From JAPLYB01 sp964500015 (GTDB taxonomy: Archaea > Nanobdellota > Nanobdellia > Pacearchaeales > UBA284), in NCBI GenBank assembly GCA_964500015.1, contig CAZCMN010000016.1, forward strand, positions 1 through 21,800: a stretch of 21,800 bases of DNA. The letters run 5' to 3'. A program made the translations under genes and the position numbers. Of this stretch, positions 1 through 7,001 are shown piece after piece (within the stretch, counting starts at the first letter, position 1; every line of letters begins with the position of its first letter). The notes beneath the pieces were generated by a model. The model made no database searches and was not told where the DNA came from. It worked only from the letters and a program-made list of their open reading frames with translations.

Positions 1-810
1 ATCGTTAAAGAAGAGTTTTTGAGCAGGCTAAGAAAAATTTTTGGTTTAAACCTATATGAGGTTAGAGTATGGGCAGCATTGCTTTCTAGAGGAGTTTCTA
101 CAGCAGGAGAATTGAGCGATATTTCTAATGTTCCAAGATCAAGGACTTATGATATCCTTGAGAGCTTGGAGAAAAAAGGATTCATTGTAATGAAACTTGG
201 AAAGCCAATCAAATTTGTTGCACTAAAACCAAATGAAGTTGTTGAAAGAGTTAAGAGAAATGTTATGAGAAATGCAGGAGACATGGCAAAGAGACTTGAT
301 GAATTAAAAGGAACAGATGTTTTAGATGAGTTAAGCAGTCTATTTACAACTGGGATAAAATACATTGAGCCAACAGATTTATCTGGGGCAATAAGAGGAA
401 GAAATAATGTTTATGATCATCTTGATATGATGATTAGAAATGCAGATAAGAATGTTGTCATTGCAACAACTGCAGAAGGATTGAATAGAAAATTTGAGAG
501 CTTGAAGATAGCAATAGAGAAAGCTAAGAAAAAAGGAGTGTCAGTAAGAATAGCAGCACCAATAGATTCTAGAAATATAAAAGTTGCTAAAGAATTAAGT
601 AAACATGCAGAGATAAGAAGTGGAAAGATGAAATCAAGGTTTACATTGATAGATGGAAAAGAGATGCTTTTGATGCTTTTAGATGACGAAGAAGTACATC
701 CTAATTATGATGTTGGTGTTTGGATTAATAGTCCATTCTTTGGGAATACCATGCACCATTTATTTGAAACAAGTTGGGACAAGATGACTCCTTTGAGTAA
801 AGTTAAGTAA
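1..810 (+). CDS. TrmB-family transcriptional regulator, 5' end outside window
   Basis: The frame is open from base 1, so the true start lies upstream; TTG at 19 is only the first candidate start inside the window. The visible N-terminus is a winged helix typical of TrmB: FGLNLYEVRVWAALLSRG, then a recognition region with VPRSRTYDILESLEKKGF. A short charged linker follows (about residues 75-110), then a C-terminal domain resembling the TrmB/PLD-like effector domain, with NVVIATTAEGL and the strand FTLIDGKEMLLML. In characterised TrmB proteins this domain binds sugars or other small ligands; the ligand here cannot be read. A T-rich stretch at about 850-875 after the stop may end transcription. 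It stands alone, with no transporter or sugar gene beside it in view. Confidence 0.85.
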   Translation: MVKEEFLSRLRKIFGLNLYEVRVWAALLSRGVSTAGELSDISNVPRSRTYDILESLEKKGFIVMKLGKPIKFVALKPNEVVERVKRNVMRNAGDMAKRLDELKGTDVLDELSSLFTTGIKYIEPTDLSGAIRGRNNVYDHLDMMIRNADKNVVIATTAEGLNRKFESLKIAIEKAKKKGVSVRIAAPIDSRNIKVAKELSKHAEIRSGKMKSRFTLIDGKEMLLMLLDDEEVHPNYDVGVWINSPFFGNTMHHLFETSWDKMTPLSKVK

Positions 811-899
811 TAACTGCTTGCTTGAAATTTAAAAAGAGGAAAAGAGAATTTTATTTATTCTTTTATTTATTTTAGTAGTTATTCCTAAGTTTAGAAAGA

Positions 900-924
900 T
901 TTATAAACTTCACTATAGTTAACT
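900..924 (+). promoter_or_regulatory. TATA box and palindromic sites before the Cys-HTH gene
   Basis: TTTATAAA at 900-907 is centred about 25 nt before the ATG at 929, so the transcript should be leaderless. Between TATA box and start lie two overlapping small palindromes, ACTATAGT (912-919) and AGTTAACT (917-924). They sit where a repressor would block initiation, which would fit autoregulation. The operator role is inferred. Confidence 0.5.
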
Positions 925-928
925 TAGC

Positions 929-1300
929 ATGTATTCATTGCCTCAGGAAATTGAAGTCTGGTATATTATTCCTGCTGTCAGAAGAGAATTAGCAGTTATT
1001 CTTGCTGGAAAAAAACTTAAACAAAATAAAATAGCAGAACTTTTAGGAACATCTGAAGCAGCTATCTCGCAGTATTTATCTAAAAAGAGGGCTAATGAAA
1101 TAAAATTTCCTAAGGAAATGAAAAAAGATTTTGAAAAAGCTTGTCAGGAGATAATAAAAGACAATAAAAAAGTTGTTAAAGAAATAATGAATCTGGTTGA
1201 TTTAGCTAAAAAAAATGGATTGTCTTGCAGAATGTGTAGAAAACATAATAAAGGAATACTGGCTATTTGTTCATGTAAACCTGGAAAGGAGTTAAAATGA
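929..1300 (+). CDS. HTH transcriptional regulator with four C-terminal cysteines
   Basis: A 123-aa protein resembling the archaeal COG2522-type predicted regulators. It opens with VWYIIPAVRRELAVIL, then a helix-turn-helix of XRE/lambda type at about 33-53 (LKQNKIAELLGTSEAAISQY). A charged helical region follows. The C-terminus carries two cysteine pairs, CRMC (about 100-103) and CSC (about 114-116), well placed to bind zinc or an Fe-S cluster. The Fe-S genes iscS and iscU lie 1.3-4.5 kb downstream on the same strand, so an Fe-S or redox-sensing role is attractive, but the sequence does not prove it. The start is supported by the TATA box 25 nt upstream. The following 270 bp hold no convincing gene. 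Confidence 0.72.
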   Translation: MYSLPQEIEVWYIIPAVRRELAVILAGKKLKQNKIAELLGTSEAAISQYLSKKRANEIKFPKEMKKDFEKACQEIIKDNKKVVKEIMNLVDLAKKNGLSCRMCRKHNKGILAICSCKPGKELK

Positions 1301-1327
1301 TTGGTGATATTAAAAAGAAAAACAAAA

Positions 1328-1381
1328 TGCTAAAAGATCTTAGGATTTTTGGCATGCCGAAAATAAGTATATTTTCTAGCA
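1328..1381. repeat. Double-hairpin element, 54 bp
   Basis: Hairpin 1 is TGC-TA-[AAAGATC]-TTAG-[GATTTTT]-G-GCA, with a G.T pair. Hairpin 2 abuts it: TGC-C-[GAAAAT]-AAGTAT-[ATTTTC]-TA-GCA. This is the clearest complete copy of the family, with ends TGCT and AGCA and centre GGCATGCC. A further hairpin, ATTTTCT-TAAC-AGAAAAT, follows at 1381-1398. It lies in the otherwise empty 1301-1574 gap. Confidence 0.85.
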
Positions 1382-1542
1382 TTTTCTTAACAGAAAATTT
1401 TTATTGGCTGTTTAGTAGTGCTTTAACTTTTAGAAAATGTTTTTAATTTGGAACTTAATGACAAAACATAAATAAAATAAAAAACTTACGATTACATAAA
1501 TAATAAAAAATGATGGTTGTAGATATAAAAATAAATATAATC

Positions 1543-1562
1543 GGAGTAATTTTTAATACTCC
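1543..1562 (+). promoter_or_regulatory. Leader hairpin before exonuclease gene
   Basis: GGAGTA (1543-1548) and TACTCC (1557-1562) form a perfect 6-bp inverted repeat 12 nt before the ATG at 1575. A TATA-like ATATAAAAATAAATATAA at about 1522-1539 would start transcription close to this hairpin, so it could be an operator or a structured leader. Confidence 0.4.
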
Positions 1563-1574
1563 AACAATTTAAAG

Positions 1575-2186
1575 ATGATAGTTTTAGACATCGAGACAAG
1601 TGGGATAGATCATGTTAGGTGTGGGATATGGCAGATAGGGGCTGTTGATTTTGATAATTCTGAAAGGGTTTTTTTAGAGGAAGCGAGAATTGATGATGAT
1701 GATCTTATTTATGAAAAAGGAAAAGTAAAACTTTTTGATATAATCGGAAAAACAGAAGAACAATTAAGAGACAAGACAAAGCAAAGCCAGAAAGAGATGC
1801 TCGAGAAATTCTTTAAATGGTGTGAAAAATCTAAAATCAAAAATTTTATGTGTGAATGCCCGCAATTTGATGTTGCTTTTTTAGAGATTCGAGCCCTGAA
1901 ATATGGATTAAAGTTTCCTTTTCATTATAGATCATTTGATTTGCATTCGATTGCACAAGCAAAAATGTTAGAAGTTAATGGGAAATTTTCAATTGAATAT
2001 GATCATACTTCGGGCTTAAGAAAAATAATACCTTTTTGTGGGATGAAAGATGAAAGAGGTTTTCATAATGCTCTTGAAGATGCTAAATTAACTGCAGAAT
2101 GTTTTTCAAGAGTATTAAAAGGAAAAAACTTACTAAAAGAATATGAACATTTTCCGATTCCAGGATACTTAAAAAGAGAAAATTAA
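1575..2186 (+). CDS. DEDDh 3'-5' exonuclease (DnaQ/RNase T fold)
   Basis: A 203-aa single-domain exonuclease. The acidic catalytic set is visible: D5 and E7 in LDIETSG, D99 in CPQFDVAF, and H164/D169 in HNALEDAKLTAE, which makes it the DEDDh subtype using two metal ions. Such enzymes remove nucleotides from DNA or RNA 3' ends; without a polymerase or RNase domain the substrate cannot be assigned. The region between D5 and D99 is long for the family and has an acidic DDDD stretch at 40-43. It starts a run of same-strand genes, and its stop is one base from the next start. Confidence 0.85.
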   Translation: MIVLDIETSGIDHVRCGIWQIGAVDFDNSERVFLEEARIDDDDLIYEKGKVKLFDIIGKTEEQLRDKTKQSQKEMLEKFFKWCEKSKIKNFMCECPQFDVAFLEIRALKYGLKFPFHYRSFDLHSIAQAKMLEVNGKFSIEYDHTSGLRKIIPFCGMKDERGFHNALEDAKLTAECFSRVLKGKNLLKEYEHFPIPGYLKREN

Positions 2187-2187
2187 A

Positions 2188-2643
2188 ATGACTAAAAAAA
2201 TTATACTTGTTTCAGGTTATTATAACCCCCTTCATGGAGGGCATCTTAGTAATATGAAAGAGGCTAAAAAACTTGGAGATGAACTTTGGGTTGTTGTAAA
2301 TAATGATAAACAACAAATGTTAAAGAAAGGCGGGATTATTCTAGATGAAAAAGAGAGAATGGAAATTGTAAGTGAATTAAAATGTGTTAATAAAGTTGTT
2401 TTAGCTGTAGATGAAGACAATGCAATTTCTAAAACCCTGGGCCTGGTTGCAGAACAAAATCCTGGTTGTGAAATCATCTTTGCTAAAGGTGGTGATAGAA
2501 ATCCAAATAATCTACCGAAATCTGAACTTGAAGTATGCAAAAAATATAATATCAAAATTGTTTCAGAAATTGGAATTGATAAAGTTAATTCTAGTTCTAG
2601 AATAAATAAATTATCAGGAGGAAATTTAAAACAAGAAAAATGA
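2188..2643 (+). CDS. Cytidylyltransferase-like nucleotidyltransferase (HxGH family)
   Basis: A 151-aa protein of the nucleotidylyltransferase superfamily. The phosphate-binding motif is HGGH at 16-19 within GYYNPLHGGHL, and the second signature appears as NSSSRI at 134-139 in place of ISSTRI. This size and layout match archaeal adenylyl-/cytidylyltransferase-like proteins such as glycerol-3-phosphate cytidylyltransferases and RibL-type FAD synthetases. The acceptor is not readable from sequence. The stop codon overlaps the start of the cysteine desulfurase (ATGA), so the two are translationally coupled. Confidence 0.82.
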   Translation: MTKKIILVSGYYNPLHGGHLSNMKEAKKLGDELWVVVNNDKQQMLKKGGIILDEKERMEIVSELKCVNKVVLAVDEDNAISKTLGLVAEQNPGCEIIFAKGGDRNPNNLPKSELEVCKKYNIKIVSEIGIDKVNSSSRINKLSGGNLKQEK

Positions 2644-3815
2644 ATAAAATATACTTAGATCATTCAGCTACAACAAGAATAGATGAAGAAGTTTTAGAAG
2701 CAATGAAACCATATTTTTTAGAAAAATACGGGAATGCTGGCTCTTTGCATAGTTTTGGAAGAGAAGCTAGAGAAGGATTAGAAAAATCAAGAAAGATTAT
2801 AGCTGATTTTATAAATGCCAGGCCTAATGAAATTATATTTACTTCAGGAGGCACAGAATCAGATAACTTAGCTATTATGGGCGTTGCTTTTTCAGATAAT
2901 GCTGCATTTAGCACAAAAAATCAGAGAAATCATATTATTACAAGCAAAATTGAACATCCTGCTGTTAAAGAAACTTGTAAATACTTAGAAAAAAGAGGTT
3001 GGAAAGTAACTTGGCTTGATGTTAATTCTGATGGCTTGATTAATCCAAAAGATGTAGAAAAAGCGATTACTAAGGAAACAATTCTTGTTAGTATTATGCA
3101 TGTTAATAATGAAATAGGAACAATCCAGCCAATAGAAGAAATTGGAAAAATCTGCAAGAAAAACAAAGTGTATTTTCACACAGATGCTGTTCAGAGTTAT
3201 GGCAAACTAGATATTAATGTTAAAAAAATGAATGTTGATTTGTTGAGTGTTTCAGGGCATAAGATTTATGGGCCAAAAGGAATAGGATTTCTTTATGTTA
3301 ATCAAGATGTTAAGATAGTTCCAATTACACATGGCGGAGGGCATGAAACTGGATTAAGATCTGGAACAGAAAACATTCCTGGAATTGTTGGTTTAGGAAA
3401 AGCAACTGAATTAGCTGAGAAAAACATGAAAAAAGAATCTGAAAAATTAAACAAATTACAAGATAAATTAATTTCTAAATTATTAAAAATTCCAAATACT
3501 AAATTAAATGGGTCAAGAGAGAAGAGAATCTATACAAATGTTAATGTTTCTTTTGAAGGAATTGAAGGAGAAGCTTTATTATTAAGGCTAGATGGAAAGG
3601 GAATTTGTGTTTCAACTGGAAGTGCTTGTTCATCTAAATCATTAGAACCAAGTCATGTTTTAACTGCTATTGGATTAAAACCTGAGAAAGCTCATGGCTC
3701 ATTAAGAATAACTATGGGAAATGAAAATACAGAAGAGGAAATTGATTATGTTATCAAATCATTAGATGAAATTGTAAATTCGCTGAGAAAAATCAGCCCT
3801 TTTAAAACATGGTGA
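2640..3815 (+). CDS. iscS: Cysteine desulfurase, IscS/NifS type
   Basis: A 391-aa PLP enzyme that takes sulfur from L-cysteine as a persulfide for Fe-S clusters and tRNA thiolation. The PLP lysine is K208 in SVSGHKIYGPKG, the stacking histidine H106 in EHPAV, the pyridine-contacting aspartate D182 in HTDAVQ, and the persulfide cysteine C330 in STGSACSSKSLEPSHVL. The extended Cys loop is the group I (IscS/NifS) type rather than SufS. It overlaps the nucleotidyltransferase stop by 4 nt and the HAD start by 7 nt. Its likely clients in the window are IscU (5811-6290) and the thiolase at 11792-12685. Confidence 0.95.
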   Translation: MNKIYLDHSATTRIDEEVLEAMKPYFLEKYGNAGSLHSFGREAREGLEKSRKIIADFINARPNEIIFTSGGTESDNLAIMGVAFSDNAAFSTKNQRNHIITSKIEHPAVKETCKYLEKRGWKVTWLDVNSDGLINPKDVEKAITKETILVSIMHVNNEIGTIQPIEEIGKICKKNKVYFHTDAVQSYGKLDINVKKMNVDLLSVSGHKIYGPKGIGFLYVNQDVKIVPITHGGGHETGLRSGTENIPGIVGLGKATELAEKNMKKESEKLNKLQDKLISKLLKIPNTKLNGSREKRIYTNVNVSFEGIEGEALLLRLDGKGICVSTGSACSSKSLEPSHVLTAIGLKPEKAHGSLRITMGNENTEEEIDYVIKSLDEIVNSLRKISPFKTW

Positions 3816-4183
3816 AAAAAAAGATTAGGACATTTGCTTTTGATTTTGATGGAGTTTTAGCAGAATATAAAGGTCATTTTAATGAAAAAGTTGCTGGAAA
3901 ACCAAACAAGGAAGTTGTGAATGCTATTAAGATTTTGAAAAAACAAGGACATAAAGTATTAATTTACTCAACAAGAGGCAATTTATTTCTTAAGAGATAT
4001 TGTAAGAAATACAAAATTCCTGTTGATTATATTAATGATAACCCTAATTATGATCAAGGAAATAAGGGAAAACCTGTTGCTTCGGTTTATTTAGATGATC
4101 GGGCTATGTTGTATAAAGGCCAGGATGCAAAAACAATTGTAAGAGAATTAAATAATTTTAAAGTTTATTATGCACGAAAATGA
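3809..4183 (+). CDS. Small HAD-superfamily phosphatase-like protein
   Basis: A minimal 124-aa HAD Rossmannoid domain with no cap. Motif I is FDFDGV with D12 and D14 as nucleophile and general acid, motif II is STRG (54-57), and motif IV is DDR at 96-98 (VYLDDRAM). The usual motif III lysine may be K88 in NKGKP. All catalytic acids are present, so it is probably an active phosphatase on a small phosphoester. It overlaps both neighbours by a few bases within the iscS run. No substrate is implied by context. Confidence 0.8.
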   Translation: MVKKKIRTFAFDFDGVLAEYKGHFNEKVAGKPNKEVVNAIKILKKQGHKVLIYSTRGNLFLKRYCKKYKIPVDYINDNPNYDQGNKGKPVASVYLDDRAMLYKGQDAKTIVRELNNFKVYYARK

Positions 4184-4416
4184 AAACAAGTAAAAAAATT
4201 GAAAAAAAAGAATTTATCACAAAAGACATGACTTTTCATGAAATCTTGACTAAATTCCCAGAAACTGGACAAGTTTTTATGAAACATAATATGTTCTGTG
4301 CTTTGGGATGTCCCATGGCAGCTGAAGAAACTTTAGAGCAGGGCTGCTTAGCACATGGAATTGAAGTCGATAAAATACTTAAGGAACTTAATAAAGATGT
4401 AGGGAATAAAAGTTAA
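4180..4416 (+). CDS. DUF1858 redox-disulfide protein
   Basis: A 78-aa protein of the DUF1858 family (the hybrid-cluster-protein-associated disulfide domain). It shows the typical ITKDMTFHEILTKFPETGQVFMKHNMFC opening segment split over residues 14-41, then FCALGCPMAA with two cysteines three residues apart and a third in EQGC. These cysteines are the likely redox or metal-binding site. Position directly behind iscS and HAD, with an ATGA overlap, suggests a part in sulfur or Fe-S handling. A structured intergenic element begins about 20 nt after the stop. Confidence 0.83.
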   Translation: MKTSKKIEKKEFITKDMTFHEILTKFPETGQVFMKHNMFCALGCPMAAEETLEQGCLAHGIEVDKILKELNKDVGNKS

Positions 4417-4437
4417 GAGGTAAGTTAAATCAATTAA

Positions 4438-4467
4438 ACAAGATACGTTGTGCTAAAGCAATCTTGT
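4438..4467 (+). repeat. GTTG-bulge hairpin motif, copy 1
   Basis: ACAAGAT (4438-4444) pairs with ATCTTGT (4461-4467), a perfect 7-bp outer stem. On the 5' side lies an unpaired ACGTTG (4445-4450), followed by the apical TGC-TAAA-GCA. The 25 nt before it, including GGTAAGTTAAA and AATTAAACAAGA, is nearly the same as before the copy at 17485. It sits between the DUF1858 stop and the next gene. Confidence 0.65.
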
Positions 4468-4486
4468 GGGAATTAAAAAATAAAAA

Positions 4487-5152
4487 ATGGTAAAAAAGAA
4501 AGTAAAACCAAATATGCTAGAAAAAAAGAATTTTTCTGCAAAACAAAAACAAAAAATTTTTGTTTCAAAGAAGAAAATCGAAGAAAAAATCTTGAATATA
4601 GCAGTTTATCTAGCTAGAAAAGGAGAAGGTGCTTTATTTGTTATTGGCGATAAAGTAGATTATGGTATTTTAGTTAAGCAAAGAATCGAAAAATTTAATT
4701 TATTTGATTCAGGAGCTGACAAACTTTTGAAGAGTATTGCTACAATGGATGGTGGTGTGATTATTGATAATGAAGGAAATGTTCTTGCTTATGGTGCTAT
4801 GATTAGAAAAACCAGGCCTTTTGTAGGTTATGGAACAAGGCATGCTTCTGCATTTACAGCTTCAATGAAAGGAAACACTGCTATTCTATGTTCTGAAGAA
4901 GAGCATAAGGTCAAGATTTTCAAAAATGGAAGACTAATTATGCAGATTGATGGTCTGCAGAAAAATGTTGAAAAAGAGATTCCCAAAATAAGTGGAATTT
5001 TAGAATCTTTGGGAGCAGGAGTTGTTGGAACTATTGGTGTTGCTGCTTTAGCTCCAGCATTAGGAATTGCTTTAATTCCAGGAGTAATTGTTTTTGGAGC
5101 AGGTTATTATGCTATAAAGAGTATAATTAAACATGTAAAGAAATTAAACTAG
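4487..5152 (+). CDS. Membrane-anchored diadenylate-cyclase (DisA_N/DAC) domain protein
   Basis: A 221-aa protein. Residues about 30-165 match the DAC domain that makes c-di-AMP from two ATP: AGADKLL-like region SGADKLLKSIATMDGG, then VIIDNEGNVLAYGAMI, then GTRHASAFTAS. The catalytic DGA motif appears as D88-G89-G90 and the RHR motif as RHA (118-120), so two positions differ from the consensus; the metal-binding aspartate is kept. A hydrophobic hairpin rich in Gly/Ala at about 176-210 gives one or two C-terminal membrane segments, unlike DisA or CdaA, where membrane helices are N-terminal. Activity is possible but not certain. A small membrane protein follows after 13 nt. Confidence 0.75.
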   Translation: MVKKKVKPNMLEKKNFSAKQKQKIFVSKKKIEEKILNIAVYLARKGEGALFVIGDKVDYGILVKQRIEKFNLFDSGADKLLKSIATMDGGVIIDNEGNVLAYGAMIRKTRPFVGYGTRHASAFTASMKGNTAILCSEEEHKVKIFKNGRLIMQIDGLQKNVEKEIPKISGILESLGAGVVGTIGVAALAPALGIALIPGVIVFGAGYYAIKSIIKHVKKLN

Positions 5153-5165
5153 TTTTATTAAAAAA

Positions 5166-5639
5166 ATGAAGATAAAAGACAATGTTATCAGTGCAATAAT
5201 TGGCACTGCTTTGTGGAGTATAATTATAGTTGTAACTGTTCTGTTTGTAATTTATAAAGAATTTTTGATTGGGCCGATTGTTTTATTGTTCGGAGCCTTA
5301 ATAATTTCGTCTTTATTTTTATTTGGGAGGAGTTGTAAGAGTGTTTTTCCAGATGTCCTCTTTGGGATGATTGATAATGGGGCTTTGGTGATATTAGCCT
5401 TGGTTGGAGCTTCATTTTTGGGAACTCTTGGTGCAATTGTTGGGGGAGCACTTGGAAATGTAATTACAGATGGTTTTGCAGGAATTTTTGAAGGTTATCA
5501 AGCAAATCAGAATATTAAACAAGGAGTAAAAGATGAAAGAAGTCCTGTGAGCACAGCCTTTGGAAAAATGGCTGGTTGCTTAATTGCCATGGGCTTGGTT
5601 TTAACAGTTGTATGGACAATCTTTAAAATACTTATTTAA
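5166..5639 (+). CDS. Four-helix membrane protein, unknown
   Basis: A 157-aa integral membrane protein with four predicted hydrophobic segments at about 7-29, 35-54, 70-100 and 134-157. The third contains glycine-rich packing, GASFLGTLGAIVGGALGN, followed by VITDGFAGIFEGY. I do not recognise the family. It starts 13 nt after the diadenylate-cyclase-like gene, so the two are likely cotranscribed and may act together, for instance as a membrane target of c-di-AMP. That is inference from position only. Confidence 0.7.
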   Translation: MKIKDNVISAIIGTALWSIIIVVTVLFVIYKEFLIGPIVLLFGALIISSLFLFGRSCKSVFPDVLFGMIDNGALVILALVGASFLGTLGAIVGGALGNVITDGFAGIFEGYQANQNIKQGVKDERSPVSTAFGKMAGCLIAMGLVLTVVWTIFKILI

Positions 5640-5640
5640 A

Positions 5641-5670
5641 ATGGGGTACAATAAAAAATTAATGAAATTT
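5641..5670 (+). pseudogene. Decayed duplicate of the iscU 5' end
   Basis: ATG at 5641 opens MGYNKKLMKFF, matching the IscU start MVEYNKKVMQHF. GTACAATAAAAAA at 5646-5658 is identical to 5819-5831, and the next 17 nt remain similar. The copy loses homology afterwards and is separated from intact iscU by a cluster of hairpin elements. It reads as a remnant left by local duplication or rearrangement. Confidence 0.55.
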
Positions 5671-5695
5671 TTTGCGTGCAAGGAAATTCAAAAAA

Positions 5696-5807
5696 TGCAC
5701 AAAATTGAGAAAATTTTGGCACGCCGAAAACGTAGTGCGTTTTCCAGCGTTTCCTGCACACCAAAAAGCAAAGCTTTTTTAGCGTACTCAAAACAGGAGT
5801 TTTTTGA
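5696..5807. repeat. Double-hairpin element (5696-5749) plus two extra hairpins
   Basis: The complete unit is TGC-A-[CAAAATT]-GAGA-[AATTTTG]-GCA followed directly by CGC-C-[GAAAAC]-loop-[GTTTTC]-CA-GCG, 54 bp. A third hairpin, CAC-C-[AAAAAGC]-AAA-[GCTTTTT]-TA-GCG, lies at 5759-5784. A fourth, AAAAC-AGGA-GTTTT (5790-5803), ends 7 nt before the iscU ATG and carries an AGGAG that may serve as its ribosome binding site. Confidence 0.8.
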
Positions 5808-5810
5808 ACA

Positions 5811-6290
5811 ATGGTAGAGTACAATAAAAAAGTTATGCAACATTTTTTGAAACCAAAAAATGTTGGTGAAATAAAAAATCCAGATGGAATTGGAAAAGTT
5901 GGAAATATGATTTGCGGCGATATAATGCATGTTTCTATTAAGGTAAAAGAAATTAAAGGAAAAGATGTAATTTATCAAATAAAATTTAAAACACTTGGAT
6001 GCGCTGCAGCAATTGCAACATCAGATGTTGTTATTGATTTAGCTAAAGGAAAGACAATTCAAGATGCTTTGAAAATAACAAATAAAGATGTTGTGAAAGA
6101 ATTAGGGGGACTGCCCCCTATTAAAGTTCATTGTTCTTTATTAGCTGAACAAGCTTTATCAGAAGCAATTTATGATTATTTAAAGAAAAAAGAAAAGAAA
6201 ATTCCTAAAGAACTTGAAAAAAAACATAAAATAAATCAAGAACATGATAAGAATTTTGATAATAAATTTAAATGCGGGGATAAAAGGTAA
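5811..6290 (+). CDS. iscU: Fe-S cluster scaffold IscU/NifU N-terminal type
   Basis: A 159-aa scaffold on which IscS-derived sulfur and iron assemble into [2Fe-2S] clusters. The three ligand cysteines are conserved: C35 in MICGDIM with D37 beside it, C64 in TLGCAAAIAT, and C108 in KVHCSLLAEQAL with H107. The core ends near residue 128; a lysine-rich tail to 159 contains an extra C154 and is longer than in bacterial IscU. The gene is on the same strand as iscS, separated by the cyclase-like and membrane genes. The ATG at 5811 is chosen because MVEYNKKVMQHFLKPKNVG matches the family start. Confidence 0.93.
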   Translation: MVEYNKKVMQHFLKPKNVGEIKNPDGIGKVGNMICGDIMHVSIKVKEIKGKDVIYQIKFKTLGCAAAIATSDVVIDLAKGKTIQDALKITNKDVVKELGGLPPIKVHCSLLAEQALSEAIYDYLKKKEKKIPKELEKKHKINQEHDKNFDNKFKCGDKR

Positions 6291-6311
6291 GAGGTAAGGG
6301 TTATAAACCAC

Positions 6312-6357
6312 AGTTTGGTTCACAAAGTTGTGAACTTGGGAGTTCACTGAACCAACT
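6312..6357 (+). repeat. GTTG-bulge hairpin motif, copy 2 (divergent)
   Basis: AGTTTGGTTCA (6312-6322) pairs with TGAACCAACT (6348-6357) with one bulged T. The 5' side then has an unpaired CAAAGTTG, and an apical hairpin TGAAC-TTGGGA-GTTCA follows. The order outer stem, bulge ending in GTTG, apical hairpin starting TG matches the copies at 4438, 12724 and 17485. It lies just after iscU, behind TAAGAGGTAAG, also found after the DUF1858 stop. Confidence 0.55.
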
Positions 6358-6383
6358 AAATGTAATTAAACTTGTAAGTTAAA

Positions 6384-6878
6384 ATGAGAAATAAAAATGT
6401 TGGGTTTTTAATAATTGGGTTGGCAATAGTTATTGGGGTAATTGTTTTTTTATTTAATAATGCTTTAACAACTATTGTTGATACAAGTTGTTCACATGGA
6501 ACTTCATGCCCAATGTATGGAACAATTCACACACAAACATATATTGGAATCGCTTTAATAGCAATAATTGTGATAATTGGCTTAGTTCTTTTATTTTCTA
6601 AAGAAGAAAAGCAAATTGTTATTAAGAAAATAAAGGAAAAATCCATAGATAACCAAATTTTAAAAGCTAAAGAACAGAATTTAAAATTACTTGCTGCAGA
6701 AGAGAAAAAAGTTTATCAATTAATAATTGATAATAAAGGAACAATATTCCAATCTGATTTAAATGATAAATCTGGTTTTGATAAGGTTAAAGTTACAAGA
6801 ATTTTAGATAGACTGGAAGGAAAACAATTGATTCAGAGAATGCGAAGAGGAATGACTAATGTTGTTTTGCTTAAGTAA
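6384..6878 (+). CDS. Membrane-anchored winged-helix regulator
   Basis: A 164-aa protein with two membrane helices (about 7-27 and 52-72) joined by a short extracytoplasmic loop, CSHGTSCPMYGTIHTQT, that holds two Cys and two His. A charged linker leads to a C-terminal winged helix (about 103-164) with VYQLIIDNKGTIFQSDL, DKVKVTRILDRLEGKQLI and a basic wing RMRRGMTNVVLL. This is the COG2512-like archaeal layout of membrane-associated regulators. The loop could sense metal or redox state outside the membrane, which is inference. It follows iscU on the same strand. Confidence 0.75.
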   Translation: MRNKNVGFLIIGLAIVIGVIVFLFNNALTTIVDTSCSHGTSCPMYGTIHTQTYIGIALIAIIVIIGLVLLFSKEEKQIVIKKIKEKSIDNQILKAKEQNLKLLAAEEKKVYQLIIDNKGTIFQSDLNDKSGFDKVKVTRILDRLEGKQLIQRMRRGMTNVVLLK

Positions 6879-7001
6879 GAATGAGATGTAATTATAACTT
6901 TAAATATTTGGGTTTGCTTTTTATAAATCATGTACAGTAATGAAACATATAAAAAATTTTAATATACTGGATATGAGACATAGGCTCTGGAGACAATCAA
7001 A

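Noticed and set aside
5608..5824. Overlapping short frames on both strands between the membrane gene and iscU
   Set aside because: They are produced by the hairpin repeats; only the first dozen codons on the plus strand have meaning, as an iscU remnant.
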